A DNA stretch of 64,000 bases. Origin: QHXM01 sp963697975. Lineage in GTDB: Bacteria > Acidobacteriota > Blastocatellia > Pyrinomonadales > Pyrinomonadaceae. The notes beneath the pieces are model-generated. The model made no database searches, had not been told where the DNA came from, and saw only the letters and a list, made by a program, of their open reading frames with translations. The position numbers and the translations under genes are program-made. The stretch is from positions 992,001 through 1,056,000 of the forward strand of contig OY969111.1 in the NCBI GenBank assembly GCA_963697975.1, written 5' to 3'. Positions 1 to 8,633 of this stretch are shown here, piece by piece (position 1 is the first letter of the stretch; each line of letters opens with the position of its first letter).

Positions 1-647
1 GTGCTTTTATCACTTTTGAAGGGATTGACGGGTGCGGGAAATCTACGCAGCTACGTCTTCTCGCCAGCGAATTGCGGATGCGCGGGCACGAGGTCGTCTC
101 GACGCGCGAGCCTGGCGGCACGCCTCTCGGTCAGGGCATTCGCAACGTTCTGCTCGACCCGCAGATGGAAGTTGACCCGCTCGCGGAATTGCTGCTTTTC
201 GCCGCCGACCGCGCGCAGCACGTCCGCACCCTTCTTCGCCCGGCAACCGAATCGGGCAGCATCGTGCTCTCTGATCGTTACGCAGACGCGACCGCCGCCT
301 ATCAGGGCGCAGGCCGCAACTTCACGACCGAAATGATCTCAGAAGTCATCTCGCTTGCGACGGGCGGTCTCAAGCCGGATTTAACGCTCATCTTCGATCT
401 GCCGGTCGCGGAATGCCTCGCGCGTATGAGTCGGCGCACGGAGACCGACAATCAAGCAGACCGGCTCGACGCCGAAGACGCAGCCTTTCATACACGCGTC
501 CGCGACGCCTATTTAAAGCTCGCGGCGGATGAGCCTGAACGCGTCCGCGTCATCAGCGCCAGCGGCTCAATCAACGAAACCCACGACCGTGTGCTGGAAG
601 TCGTAATACCTTTCCTTGAGTCCAGGAATCTGAAGTCTGGAGTCTGA
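1..647 (+). CDS. tmk: Thymidylate kinase (5' end cut off by window edge)
   Basis: Phosphorylates dTMP to dTDP with ATP in the cytoplasm, an essential step of dTTP synthesis. The reading frame is open from base 3, and the P-loop GIDGCGKST is encoded at about 24-50, which is where it sits in the N-terminus of the family. The start codon must therefore lie only one or a few codons upstream of the window. Further marks are the DR(Y/F) motif region SDRYADATAAYQG and a lid region rich in Arg. About 214 residues are visible, the usual family length. The last residues (LKSGV) and the stop codon are encoded inside the AGTCTGG heptad hairpin that follows. It is followed by holB, the common tmk-holB pairing. 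Confidence 0.95.
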   Translation, partial: AFITFEGIDGCGKSTQLRLLASELRMRGHEVVSTREPGGTPLGQGIRNVLLDPQMEVDPLAELLLFAADRAQHVRTLLRPATESGSIVLSDRYADATAAYQGAGRNFTTEMISEVISLATGGLKPDLTLIFDLPVAECLARMSRRTETDNQADRLDAEDAAFHTRVRDAYLKLAADEPERVRVISASGSINETHDRVLEVVIPFLESRNLKSGV

Positions 648-714
648 AGTCAAAAGACAAGAATTGCTTTTGACCAGTTGACTCCAGACTCTCCAGACTC
701 CAGACTCCAGACTC
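631..714. repeat. Heptad hairpin H1 (AGTCTGG type)
   Basis: The left arm has tandem units such as AGTCTGG and AGTCTGA; the right arm has the complementary ACTCCAG units. The loop holds AAAAGACAAGAATTGCTTTT. It overlaps the 3' end of tmk and ends three bases before the holB start. Confidence 0.9.
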
Positions 715-716
715 TT

Positions 717-1757
717 ATGTTTGACCATCTCACAGGCAATCAGCGTGTCAAAGATATTTTGCGGCGGATGCTCAAAGATGGGCGCGTGCCGGGGTCGTTG
801 TTGTTCGCGGGCGATGGGGGCATCGGGAAAAAACTGTTTGCGCTTGAGTTGGCGAAGGCTTTGAACTGCCAGTCGCTGAAGGGTGCGGAAGCGTGCGACC
901 GCTGCTCGTCCTGCGTTCGCATTTCTAAGTCTAAGTTTCCGGAATATTCCGACGAGAAGGAAAACAGGGAGAAGCTTGTTCGGAGCGATCACCCGGACGT
1001 TGCCCTGGCGCGCCCCTACAATCGCTTTCTTAGAATCCCCTTGATGCGCGAGATTGAGCATGAGGCGAATTTTCGTCCCTTTGAAGGAAAGGCGCGCATC
1101 TTCATTATCGAAGAAGCGCACCGGCTGAACGAGGCGTCTTCAAACGCTTTGCTGAAAACTCTCGAAGAGCCGCCCGCGACTTCACATCTCATTCTGATAA
1201 CCTCGCGCCCCGCGCAGCTTTTGCCGACGATTCGCTCGCGCTGCCAGATAATTCGTTTCTCGCCGCTCGCGCCCTCTGAAATCGAAGCGCATCTTCTCAA
1301 GGGCAAGCAGGTTTCTCCGGCAGACGCGCGGCTGCTCGCAACGGTGGCGCGCGGCAGCATCGGGCGCGCTCTCGTAACTGACCTCGAAAGCTATCGCAAT
1401 CAACGCGAAGCAATGCTGGATGTGGTGAACGCGCTCGCGCTCAACCATGATCGGGCGCGTTTGCTGCGAGCATCCGAAGAGATGAACGATGCGAAGCGCA
1501 AGGATGAATACGAGCCGCGTCTTGATCTGCTGGCAACGCTCATCCACGACGTGTGGGTTCTCTCGCTCGGCGCGTCCGATGAACAGGTTGTCAATCAGGA
1601 CCTGCGCGCTCAACTCGCAAAAATCGTTTCAGGTCTTGATAGCCGCCGTCCGGCGCGCTGGCTCTCGCAAATTGAGCAACATCGTCGCGGGCTGGACGTA
1701 AATATCAATCGTAAGATTGCGACCGACGCCCTGTTTCTCACGATGGCCAAAGTCTAA
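717..1757 (+). CDS. holB: DNA polymerase III delta' subunit
   Basis: Subunit of the clamp-loader complex that loads the sliding clamp at replication forks. About 346 residues from the ATG at 717; an upstream in-frame ATG (678) lies within a heptad repeat and is rejected. Visible features are the N-terminal AAA+ domain with P-loop GDGGIGKK (residues about 32-39), a four-Cys zinc module (NC, then ACDRCSSC, residues about 50-67), a Walker B-like segment IFIIEEAH, and the SRC motif (TIRSRCQ) typical of clamp-loader subunits. The C-terminal part is helical and less conserved. The tmk-holB adjacency supports the call. Delta' normally lacks good ATPase residues, so the intact P-loop could also fit a gamma/tau-like protein, but the short length favours delta'. 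Confidence 0.9.
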   Translation: MFDHLTGNQRVKDILRRMLKDGRVPGSLLFAGDGGIGKKLFALELAKALNCQSLKGAEACDRCSSCVRISKSKFPEYSDEKENREKLVRSDHPDVALARPYNRFLRIPLMREIEHEANFRPFEGKARIFIIEEAHRLNEASSNALLKTLEEPPATSHLILITSRPAQLLPTIRSRCQIIRFSPLAPSEIEAHLLKGKQVSPADARLLATVARGSIGRALVTDLESYRNQREAMLDVVNALALNHDRARLLRASEEMNDAKRKDEYEPRLDLLATLIHDVWVLSLGASDEQVVNQDLRAQLAKIVSGLDSRRPARWLSQIEQHRRGLDVNINRKIATDALFLTMAKV

Positions 1758-1778
1758 AGTAGCTCTCTTCCCTCGAAT

Positions 1779-2465
1779 ATGAATCAAAGCTCTCAAGATA
1801 CTTCGCGCATGGTTGATGTCAGCCACCCGGTTGAGCATGGGATGATTACTTATAAGGGTTTGCCCGCGCCCGTTATCTGCGATTATCTGAGCCGCGAGGA
1901 ATCGCGCCAGCACTATTCGGAAGGGACGGAATTTCAGATCGGGAAGATTGAGATGGTGGCGAACACCGGGACGTATCTAGATTCGCCGTTTCATAGATAT
2001 GCCGATGGAGCAGATTTGTCGCAACTATCGTTGTCTGCGGTCGCCAACCTCGACGGCATCGTCATTCGAGCGGGTGATTTAGTCAGTCAAGCGATAGACG
2101 CTTCCGTTTTTCAGAACGTCGATGTCAGAGAAAAGGCGGTGCTGGTTCAGACCAATTGGGACGCCTACTGGGGAACCGAGCAGTATTTCGTCGGTCATCC
2201 CTTTTTAACGCACGATGCGGCACAGTTTCTCGCAAGCAATGGGGCGAAACTCGTCGGGATTGATTCGCTCAACATTGACGACATCCGGGACACTACCAGA
2301 CCCGTCCACTCAATTCTCTTAAAGGCGGGCGTCCCCCTGGTTGAGCATCTCTGCAATCTCAGCGCGCTGCCGGATGCGGGCTTCAAGTTTTTCGCCGTGC
2401 CCGTCAAAGTTAAAGGCATGGGCACGTTTCCCGTGAGGGCTTTCGGGATAATTAGCGGCGATTGA
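1779..2465 (+). CDS. Cyclase-family metal-dependent hydrolase (kynurenine formamidase-like)
   Basis: A 228-residue protein of the cyclase family (Pfam Cyclase), which includes bacterial kynurenine formamidase KynB. The region NTGTYLDSPFHRYADG near residue 65 corresponds to the family metal-binding motif HxGTHxDxPxH. Here the first His of that motif is replaced by Asn (NTGTYLD) and the second by Tyr, while Asp and the final His remain. The N-terminal VSHPVEHGM and the C-terminal GVPLVEHLCNL are also family-like. No other kyn genes lie nearby, so the substrate is not predictable. It starts 22 bp after holB and may share its transcript. The substituted metal ligands make a divergent subfamily more likely than a true KynB. 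Confidence 0.75.
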   Translation: MNQSSQDTSRMVDVSHPVEHGMITYKGLPAPVICDYLSREESRQHYSEGTEFQIGKIEMVANTGTYLDSPFHRYADGADLSQLSLSAVANLDGIVIRAGDLVSQAIDASVFQNVDVREKAVLVQTNWDAYWGTEQYFVGHPFLTHDAAQFLASNGAKLVGIDSLNIDDIRDTTRPVHSILLKAGVPLVEHLCNLSALPDAGFKFFAVPVKVKGMGTFPVRAFGIISGD

Positions 2466-2474
2466 GGTTAATTA

Positions 2475-2503
2475 TTGACAACTAAGTTCAACCGGAATAG
2501 TGT
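2475..2503 (+). promoter_or_regulatory. Predicted sigma70 promoter for the basic protein
   Basis: TTGACA (2475-2480), a 17-bp spacer and TAGTGT (2498-2503), about 105 bp before the ATG at 2608. A strong ribosome binding site (AAGGAGAC) precedes that ATG. Confidence 0.5.
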
Positions 2504-2607
2504 ACTCGCGCTTTACCCATTCTGGTTCTTCGGCTGACGAAAGTCTTACGCACGTTCAGTCCCTCTCTACCCACTAACGCATCAGCATCTCAAGGAGACA
2601 AAAACGT

Positions 2608-3021
2608 ATGGCAGCAACTAAGAAGAAGGGTTCAACCAAAAAGACCTCGACCAAGAAAGCTGCACCGAAGAAGGCTTCCAGGAAAAGCGGTGCCAGTAGA
2701 AACCTTTCCCCCATTAAGAAATTCTGCTCAAACTGGAAGGCGTGGCAGGATAGTATGCCGCCGGGACCGTCAACTATTCACGTCGTCGGCTCATGCACAT
2801 TCCCGACGCATGGCTACAAAGTTAAGCTCGCGAAGGCAGTGCCGCAGGGAATCAACCCGGCCATCCTCCTGCTTAGACTGACGATTACCAAGCCGACCGG
2901 CCCGGTTATCCTGACACCTGAAAAGAAAGAAGTCCGTTTCAGGGCGAAAGCACCCAGAAAATACACGCACGTCACCATCCTGCCTGACAACGTAACTGTC
3001 AAGGTACAGCAAGTGATGTAA
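2608..3021 (+). CDS. Small basic protein with histone-H1-like tail
   Basis: A 137-residue protein with a strong ribosome binding site (AAGGAGAC) and a predicted promoter. Residues 1-30 are a Lys/Ala/Thr/Ser tail with TKK, AAPKKA and similar repeats, like the tails of histone H1, HU-like proteins or bacterial H1 homologues. Residues about 35-137 form a separate, probably beta-rich domain with STIHVVGSCTFPTHGYKVKL and a Lys-rich C-terminal half, not recognised. The tail suggests binding to DNA or another polyanion, but this is inference from composition only. It has no signal peptide. It lies between a hydrolase and a response regulator that do not explain its role. Confidence 0.75.
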   Translation: MAATKKKGSTKKTSTKKAAPKKASRKSGASRNLSPIKKFCSNWKAWQDSMPPGPSTIHVVGSCTFPTHGYKVKLAKAVPQGINPAILLLRLTITKPTGPVILTPEKKEVRFRAKAPRKYTHVTILPDNVTVKVQQVM

Positions 3022-3189
3022 CCAGGACGTTCACCAGTCGTGGTCTGCCCTCGTCCACGATTTCAGTGAGCCACAGGGCGCGGGTCATCGTCTCTTTCAT
3101 CCGGTTCTGACATGACCCGCATTTTTTCCGAAGCATCGCGCGCACGTCTTGCGCGCGACGGCATCAAGGGGAGAGAGATAATAACGATC

Positions 3190-4074
3190 ATGGGGAAAAC
3201 GATTCTGGTTGTGGATGACGATCTGGACCTGCACGACCTGGTCAGTTTTGCGCTCAAGCGCGAAGGCTACGAGGTGCGTCAGGCGGTGGATGCCTTCGAG
3301 GGGCTGGAGATAATCGAAAAAGAGAAGATTGATCTGGTGCTGCTCGACGTGATGTTGCCAAAGATGGACGGTCTGGAAATGCTCTCGCGCCTGCGAGAAT
3401 CGAATAATGATTTGCGCGTGATCGTGATGACGGCTCTCTCAGCGCCGGACACCGCCGTCAGCGCCCTGCGCGATCATGCGTCCGACTTTTTAGTCAAACC
3501 GTTCGATTTGCCGCAATTGCTCTCAGCCGTCAAGGCTGTCTTCGATCTCGCCCCGCGCGACATCCAGATAGAAGTTCTCTCCGCGCGGCCCGAATGGATA
3601 GAACTGCGTGTGCCCTGCGACCTCGCGGCGATTGATCCGCTCGAACGATTGATGACACAACTGAAAACCGATTTGCCACAAGTCACCCGCGAGACCGTCA
3701 CCTACGCTTTCCGCGAGATGCTCCGCAACGCCATTGAGCACGGCGGCAAGTCGGACCCCAAACAGTTTGTCGAAGTCGGTTACTTGCGCTCGCCCCGCAT
3801 CATTCTCTATCGCATCAAAGACCCCGGCGAAGGTTTCACCATCGAATCGCTGTATCGTGATGAAGGAGCGATAGCGGCTTTTCTCAACCCTGAAGATGAT
3901 CCCTTGCAGCACGCGCGCGTGCGTGAAGAACAGGGTCTCCGCCCCGGCGGCTTCGGCATTCTCATCGCCCGCGATCTGGTTGACGAGATGATCTACAACG
4001 AGCAGCACAACGAGGTGATTCTGATTAAATACCTCGACGGCGCAAAGACGCCGCCCGCCGACTCAAGCGTCTGA
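3190..4074 (+). CDS. Response regulator fused to an anti-sigma-type ATPase domain
   Basis: About 294 residues. A receiver domain occupies residues 1-120: acidic triad VVDDD near residue 9-11, phospho-accepting Asp about 53 in LLDVMLP, Thr/Ser region VMTALSA, and Lys in DFLVKPF. A histidine-kinase-like ATPase domain follows (residues about 150-285), with an N-box EMLRNAIEHGG, a G1 box DPGEGF and a G2 box GGFGILIARDL. No His-containing dimerisation domain lies between, so this resembles RsbW-like serine kinases or anti-sigma factors (HATPase_c_2) switched by a receiver. The ATG at 3190 starts directly before the receiver and follows a GGGGAGAG stretch; an earlier in-frame ATG at 3112 would add 26 unrelated residues. 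A partner-switching role is inferred. Confidence 0.85.
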   Translation: MGKTILVVDDDLDLHDLVSFALKREGYEVRQAVDAFEGLEIIEKEKIDLVLLDVMLPKMDGLEMLSRLRESNNDLRVIVMTALSAPDTAVSALRDHASDFLVKPFDLPQLLSAVKAVFDLAPRDIQIEVLSARPEWIELRVPCDLAAIDPLERLMTQLKTDLPQVTRETVTYAFREMLRNAIEHGGKSDPKQFVEVGYLRSPRIILYRIKDPGEGFTIESLYRDEGAIAAFLNPEDDPLQHARVREEQGLRPGGFGILIARDLVDEMIYNEQHNEVILIKYLDGAKTPPADSSV

Positions 4075-4079
4075 ACCTT

Positions 4080-5405
4080 TCACCGCACGTTGCATGAATT
4101 GTCCGCCGTATTCTTGTCCGTGACATCAAACTTCGCTTTCGGCGAGTCAAGCTCAATGGTCGCGCTGCCTTTGTTTTCGCATGAATCGAGTTTGCCCATC
4201 ACCCTGCGGTCAAGCCGGTTGTCCGTCAATGTAATGATGCAGCCTTTCTTTGCCAACGTGCCTTTGCCCTCTATGGTAGCGCCGCCGGGCTGCGTGAAGA
4301 TGTAATCACCGGCGGTAGAGTTAAAGAGAAACATCCCTCCACCTTTATCATCCTGCAAACAGGTCTCCAGAGGCTTGACGATGATTGTTGCCGTCACGGA
4401 AAAGCCTCCTGACTGTTGGCCTGTCAGCGTTCGTGTCATCGTGAAAACTCCAGCCGGTGTCACGCCAGACTGGGGGATTGGAATGAATTGACTATTGCCG
4501 CCATCCATCTGGACGACGCCCTGCGTGATGAGCAGCATCGGAATGCTTTGCCTGATTCCTTCGAGTCCAATCACCATGACAGTCACCGTCGTGCGCTCGC
4601 CCTTGAGCAGATTCGTCTTCGGTGCGCTCAAGCGCACACCGACGTTGCGATACGTGCCTTTGGCTTCGACGCTGCCTTCCCTGAGATTTATCTCAATCTG
4701 TCCGGTGGTGTTAGTTGGACTCCTGAAAACGCTCTTGCGCGGAGACTCTGCAAGCAATCTGAATATGCCTTCGACGTTCTCCGTATTCTGGGTCGTGCTT
4801 TTCCAGTTAAGCATGGTGTTGGAAAAATCTCCGTCGAAAGGCCCTTGAATCTCAACCGCGCGTCCCTGCTGCCCGATGGTCGGAAGCTGGAAATTGCCCG
4901 GCTGTGGAGTTTTAGCAGTAGGGGGTTTTATCATCGGCGTAATCAAGGGAACTGGCGTTTTCGCTAATTCCCTGCCGGACGTAGCCTCTATAATCCTGAT
5001 AAGTTTTACTGGAACAGTAGGGACAATCCATTTAAAGGCTCCCTTTGACGCACTGACTTTCTGATCGCCTATCTCCACCACCAGACCTTCCAACGTGTCC
5101 TGATTCTTAGCCCGCTCTTCTTCGGTGTTGCCTTTCGGCTCGGCGACGACCGTCCCTGAAATCGTATCGCCCGTCGCCATGTCATCCGGCAGGTAAACCT
5201 TCACATCGCCGTAGAGGAGCGTTTCTGCGGTCAATTCAAAAGCGCCGCCGATATTTTTGGTGTTGACTTTCAGGCTGACAGGCTGCGGCGCATTCTGCTG
5301 CTGCGCTTGCGCCTTTAACTGAAAGCAGAGTTGAACCGGGCTGGCGAAAAGGAGAAGTAGAATCAAGCTAAGGCTGGCCAGAGTGTTTCGGGATTTCGTG
5401 TTCAC
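4080..5405 (-). CDS. Exported protein of unknown function
   Basis: About 441 residues with an N-terminal signal peptide (hydrophobic LASLSLILLLLFASPVQL, then cleavage near AQA). The GTG at 5405 is preferred because AAGAGGT lies about seven bases upstream; a GTG nine bases further out is possible. The mature part contains Pro-rich linkers (about 165-190) and several segments that look like beta-sandwich domains, for example the stretch with GERTTVTVMVIGLEG and a C-terminal region with three Cys (GCIITL, DSCENK, DNSCNVR) that may form disulphides. No catalytic motif was seen. It is convergent with the receiver-ATPase gene, with only five bases between stop codons. A periplasmic or surface structural role is possible. 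Confidence 0.7.
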   Translation of the reverse strand: MNTKSRNTLASLSLILLLLFASPVQLCFQLKAQAQQQNAPQPVSLKVNTKNIGGAFELTAETLLYGDVKVYLPDDMATGDTISGTVVAEPKGNTEEERAKNQDTLEGLVVEIGDQKVSASKGAFKWIVPTVPVKLIRIIEATSGRELAKTPVPLITPMIKPPTAKTPQPGNFQLPTIGQQGRAVEIQGPFDGDFSNTMLNWKSTTQNTENVEGIFRLLAESPRKSVFRSPTNTTGQIEINLREGSVEAKGTYRNVGVRLSAPKTNLLKGERTTVTVMVIGLEGIRQSIPMLLITQGVVQMDGGNSQFIPIPQSGVTPAGVFTMTRTLTGQQSGGFSVTATIIVKPLETCLQDDKGGGMFLFNSTAGDYIFTQPGGATIEGKGTLAKKGCIITLTDNRLDRRVMGKLDSCENKGSATIELDSPKAKFDVTDKNTADNSCNVR

Positions 5406-5652
5406 GTCAATCACCTCTTTCTCATCTCGCTGAAAACTACCAGCGAGCTTTGCGCGCAGCCGGGAAGAGCATCGTGTCTGACTTTACGCGGCGAGGAGTT
5501 GACAATAGAGCGAGGCTTTGACGCGAGGGCAGAAAGCGGACGAGTAATCGCTGGCAGGAGGACGGGAGCCTGAAGCCCCGTCTCTCTTCTAGCGGTGCGG
5601 AGTTAATATCACCGCGCAGTTGAAGAGTCAACCTGTGTTTGCAAAGAAGGTA

Positions 5653-5743
5653 TATCCCTGAAGGGGATAAACGAAATAGCCGGGATAAGCAAACAAAGTT
5701 TGCGTTGCCCCCGGCTATTACATAGAACCCTTTCAGGGTTCAG
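5653..5743. repeat. Palindromic repeat H23 (CCCTGAAGGGG type)
   Basis: Lies in the 347-bp gap between the exported protein and ispG. The outer arms are TCCCTGAAGGGGAT and ACCCTTTCAGGGTT, the inner arms AATAGCCGGG and CCCGGCTATT. A second member with the same CCCTGAAGGGGT core is at 37914-38000. It resembles REP-like elements mobilised by RAYT transposases, but no such gene is in the window. The rest of the gap (5406-5652) holds no gene that I can support. Confidence 0.75.
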
Positions 5744-5752
5744 ATTTCGCGC

Positions 5753-6856
5753 CTATTTGATGACGACCAGTTCCGGTTCGGCCTTCCCTTTATAATTACC
5801 CTCTTCGAGCAGCTTCTCCGTCTCGCGCACAAAGGCTTCAACGATGTCCTCGCCCGCGACTTTCCGCATCGGCACGCCGTTCTTGTAGATCATGCCGACG
5901 TTGCGCCCGAAGGTGACGCCGAGGTCTGAGTCGTGCGCTTCGCCGGGGCCGTTGACGGCGCAGCCCATGATTGAAAGATGCAGCGGCTCTTCGACGTGCG
6001 CGAGCCTGCGTTCAATCTCGGTGACGATCTCGACAAAATTATCCACGTCGAGCCGCCCGCACGTCGGGCAGGCGACGACCGTCACACCGCGCTTCCTCAG
6101 TTCGAGCGATTTGAGAATCTCCCACGCGACGCGTACCTCTTCCTGCGGCTCTGCGGCCAGAGAAACACGGATCGTGTCGCCGATGCCTTCGTAAAGGAGA
6201 ATGCCAAGACCCATCGCCGATTTAATCGTTCCACCAAACGCCGTGCCCGCTTCGGTCACACCCAGATGCAAAGGGTAATCAACCTGTTCGGCAAGCAGGC
6301 GGTAAGCACCGACGGTGCGATGCACGTCCGAGGCTTTTAAGGAAACGATGATGTCGTTAAAGTTGAGGTCTTCCAGAATCTGTATGTGGCGCAGGGCGGA
6401 TTCAACCATCGCTTCGGGGGTCGCCGTGCCATATTTTTTCAAGAGGTCTTTTTCGAGCGAGCCGCCGTTGACGCCAATGCGAATCGGAACGTTTTGAGCT
6501 TGCGCCGCGCGCACTACCTCACGCACGCGCTCGTGCGCGCCGATGTTGCCCGGATTCAGGCGCAGCTTATCAACGCCTGCGTCGAGCGCCATCAATGCCA
6601 GCTTGTAATGAAAATGAATATCCGCGACGAGCGGCACATCAGGCACACGCTTCCTGATCTCTTTAAGCGCGATTGCCGCATCTTTATCCGGCACGGCCAC
6701 GCGCACGACCTCACAGCCCGCGCGCATCATCTCTTCAATCTGCGCGACCGTCCCCGCAACGTCAACCGTATCGGTCTTCGTCATTGACTGAACGACGACC
6801 GGCGCGCCGCCGCCAATCTGTATATCTTTAACTTTTACTGCTCTGGTTTTCCGCAT
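5753..6856 (-). CDS. ispG: 4-hydroxy-3-methylbut-2-enyl diphosphate synthase
   Basis: Makes HMBPP from MEcPP in the methylerythritol phosphate (MEP) isoprenoid pathway, using a [4Fe-4S] cluster and a reduced electron donor. The 367-residue length fits the short bacterial form (TIM barrel plus reductase domain, no insert). The three cluster Cys are visible in ACPTCGR and MGCAVNGPGEA; the TIM-barrel signature PVVVQSMTKTDT lies at the N-terminus and LRLNPGN near residue 100. It lies downstream of rseP and dxr, another MEP gene, in a conserved order with cdsA and uppS. Confidence 0.97.
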   Translation of the reverse strand: MRKTRAVKVKDIQIGGGAPVVVQSMTKTDTVDVAGTVAQIEEMMRAGCEVVRVAVPDKDAAIALKEIRKRVPDVPLVADIHFHYKLALMALDAGVDKLRLNPGNIGAHERVREVVRAAQAQNVPIRIGVNGGSLEKDLLKKYGTATPEAMVESALRHIQILEDLNFNDIIVSLKASDVHRTVGAYRLLAEQVDYPLHLGVTEAGTAFGGTIKSAMGLGILLYEGIGDTIRVSLAAEPQEEVRVAWEILKSLELRKRGVTVVACPTCGRLDVDNFVEIVTEIERRLAHVEEPLHLSIMGCAVNGPGEAHDSDLGVTFGRNVGMIYKNGVPMRKVAGEDIVEAFVRETEKLLEEGNYKGKAEPELVVIK

Positions 6857-6866
6857 AATTGATTTT

Positions 6867-6933
6867 AGTCTGGAGTCTCAGAGTCTGAAGTCAACTGGTC
6901 AAAAGCATTTCTCTTTCTTTTGACTCCAGACTC
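6867..6933. repeat. Heptad hairpin H2 (AGTCTGG type)
   Basis: Same family as the elements at 631-714 and 52990-53073. The arms are built of AGTCTGG/AGTCTGA and ACTCCAG; the loop contains CAAAAGC and TCTTTCTTTTG. The TGA stop of rseP adjoins the right arm. Confidence 0.88.
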
Positions 6934-8422
6934 ATTTCTGTTGAGTCGCCGCCGGAGGCTTCGTCTCTTCCGGGCTGCGCGAGACTTTTTTGAGCAAATC
7001 GTTCGTGATGACGAATCCCATCAGGAGCAGCAGCATGACGAAGCCGACCTGCTGGATTCGCTCGCGCACGCGCATGGACAATTTCCACCCGCCCAGCGCC
7101 ATGACGGCTTCGACGAGCAGCAGGAAGATGGCCCCACCGTCAAGCACAGGAATCGGCAGCAGGTTGAAGACGCCTAAGCTCAGGCTCAGAAATCCCAGCA
7201 TGGCGAAGAGTCCATCCCAGCCCGCCTCGTTAACGGCGTTCTTGGCTGCATCATAAATTCCAATCGGCCCGGAGACGGTGTTGCGCGCGGAGCGTTCTCC
7301 ACTAAAGAGCTGCCCCAGCGCCTTGCCCGTCAGGCGCAGGATTTCAAGATTGAAATCCCAGGCGTAGCGAGCGGTCGCCAGCGTGCCGACGTGTTCGCGC
7401 GGCAACTTTTCATCCGGCGAGAGACCTAGCTTTCCGCCTTCCATGCGCCCCGTCGCGGTTAATTCTTTGCGCTGCCCTTCCCGCTCAATCACAAACTGAA
7501 TCGGCTCTGCCGGATGTCCCTTGATGTAATCCACTATCTGCTGGCTGCTGCTGACAGCCTCACCGCCGATACTGATGATGTGATCGCCTCTCTGCAAGCC
7601 TGATTGGGCGGCGGGTGAATCCAGCGTCACGCCAGCAACGACGATTGGAAGATCACCGTAATCGGGATCGAAGCCCATGTCGCCCATAACGTCCCCGCTT
7701 TCCACCCTTTTCGCTGGCGTCAGCGTGAGAGCCACGCGCTGCCCGTCGCGCTCCACGATTATCGGCAGCGGTTTTTCCGGCGACAACAGAACGTCGCCCC
7801 TGATGCGATCCCATTTCGGATGCTCAATGCCGTTGAAGACGACGATGCGATCACCGACACGCATCCCTGCTGCCTCAGCCGCGCCGCCCTGCCTGATCTC
7901 TTTGACAACCGGAGCGGGAGGAACAGGCACGCCATACATCAACCCGCCGATGAAAGGAATCGCCAGCGCCGTCAGAATATTCATGACGGGACCGGCCACC
8001 GCGACCAGAAACTTCTGCCAGCGCGGGCGCAAACTGAACTGCTCTTCAAGCGGAATATCTGACGCGCCCTCGCCTTCGATGGGAGCATTCGATTCGTCGC
8101 CGCCGAGTTTGACGTAGCCGCCGAGCGGAACTGCCGACAGGCGATAATCCGTTGTGCCCCACTTGCGTCCCCAGATGCGCGGGCCAAAGCCGACGGAAAA
8201 CGTCTCGACACGAATCTTCAGCATCTTAGCGACAATGAAATGGCCAAACTCGTGCAGGACGACTGCCGCGCCCAGAATAAAAATGAAGCCGAGAATGCTT
8301 CTAACAGTGCTTACATCGGCGTACCCCTTAAGCCACAGGAAAACTGCCAGCGCAATCACCGCAGGAATGATCAAGCGATTTAAAGGATTTTTCGGTTTCG
8401 CCGTTTTGTTATCGTCGGTCAT
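6932..8422 (-). CDS. rseP: Site-2 metalloprotease with two PDZ domains
   Basis: Intramembrane zinc protease of the M50B family; RseP relatives cut anti-sigma factors within the membrane after a first cut outside. Length 496 residues. The catalytic HEFGH is near residue 57-61 in the first conserved membrane helix, and the second zinc-ligand motif LDGG lies near residue 430 in the C-terminal helix. Two PDZ-like segments are visible between (around AAEAAGMRVGD and SPAAQSGLQRGD). Four membrane helices are apparent. A 35-residue N-terminal extension including an extra helix precedes the core. It lies between ispG and dxr, the standard place for the gene, and the substrate is not evident. Confidence 0.95.
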   Translation of the reverse strand: MTDDNKTAKPKNPLNRLIIPAVIALAVFLWLKGYADVSTVRSILGFIFILGAAVVLHEFGHFIVAKMLKIRVETFSVGFGPRIWGRKWGTTDYRLSAVPLGGYVKLGGDESNAPIEGEGASDIPLEEQFSLRPRWQKFLVAVAGPVMNILTALAIPFIGGLMYGVPVPPAPVVKEIRQGGAAEAAGMRVGDRIVVFNGIEHPKWDRIRGDVLLSPEKPLPIIVERDGQRVALTLTPAKRVESGDVMGDMGFDPDYGDLPIVVAGVTLDSPAAQSGLQRGDHIISIGGEAVSSSQQIVDYIKGHPAEPIQFVIEREGQRKELTATGRMEGGKLGLSPDEKLPREHVGTLATARYAWDFNLEILRLTGKALGQLFSGERSARNTVSGPIGIYDAAKNAVNEAGWDGLFAMLGFLSLSLGVFNLLPIPVLDGGAIFLLLVEAVMALGGWKLSMRVRERIQQVGFVMLLLLMGFVITNDLLKKVSRSPEETKPPAATQQK

Positions 8423-8535
8423 ACGTAAAAAGCCTCTCGAATTAACTGCGATACATAACCCCGAGCTTAGAGCCTTGATTCTCGCGCGCGGTTGTCCTCA
8501 AGTTTACAAGGCAAAGGCGTACAAAGCAAAAGAAG

Positions 8536-8625
8536 CGTAAATCGTAAATCGTGAATCGTAAATAGAAACTGCGTTCCTTCCATTTACGATTCACGATTTA
8601 CGATTTACGAGTCTTCGATTTACGA
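8536..8625. repeat. Heptad hairpin H4 (AATCGTA type)
   Basis: The left arm has CGTAAATCGTAAATCGTGAATCG-type heptamers and the right arm the complement TTACGATTCACGATTTACGA. The loop contains AATAGAAACTGCGTTCCTTC. It lies between dxr and rseP and ends nine bases before the dxr stop. A second copy is at 36695-36768. Confidence 0.9.
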
Positions 8626-8633
8626 GCTTTTCA

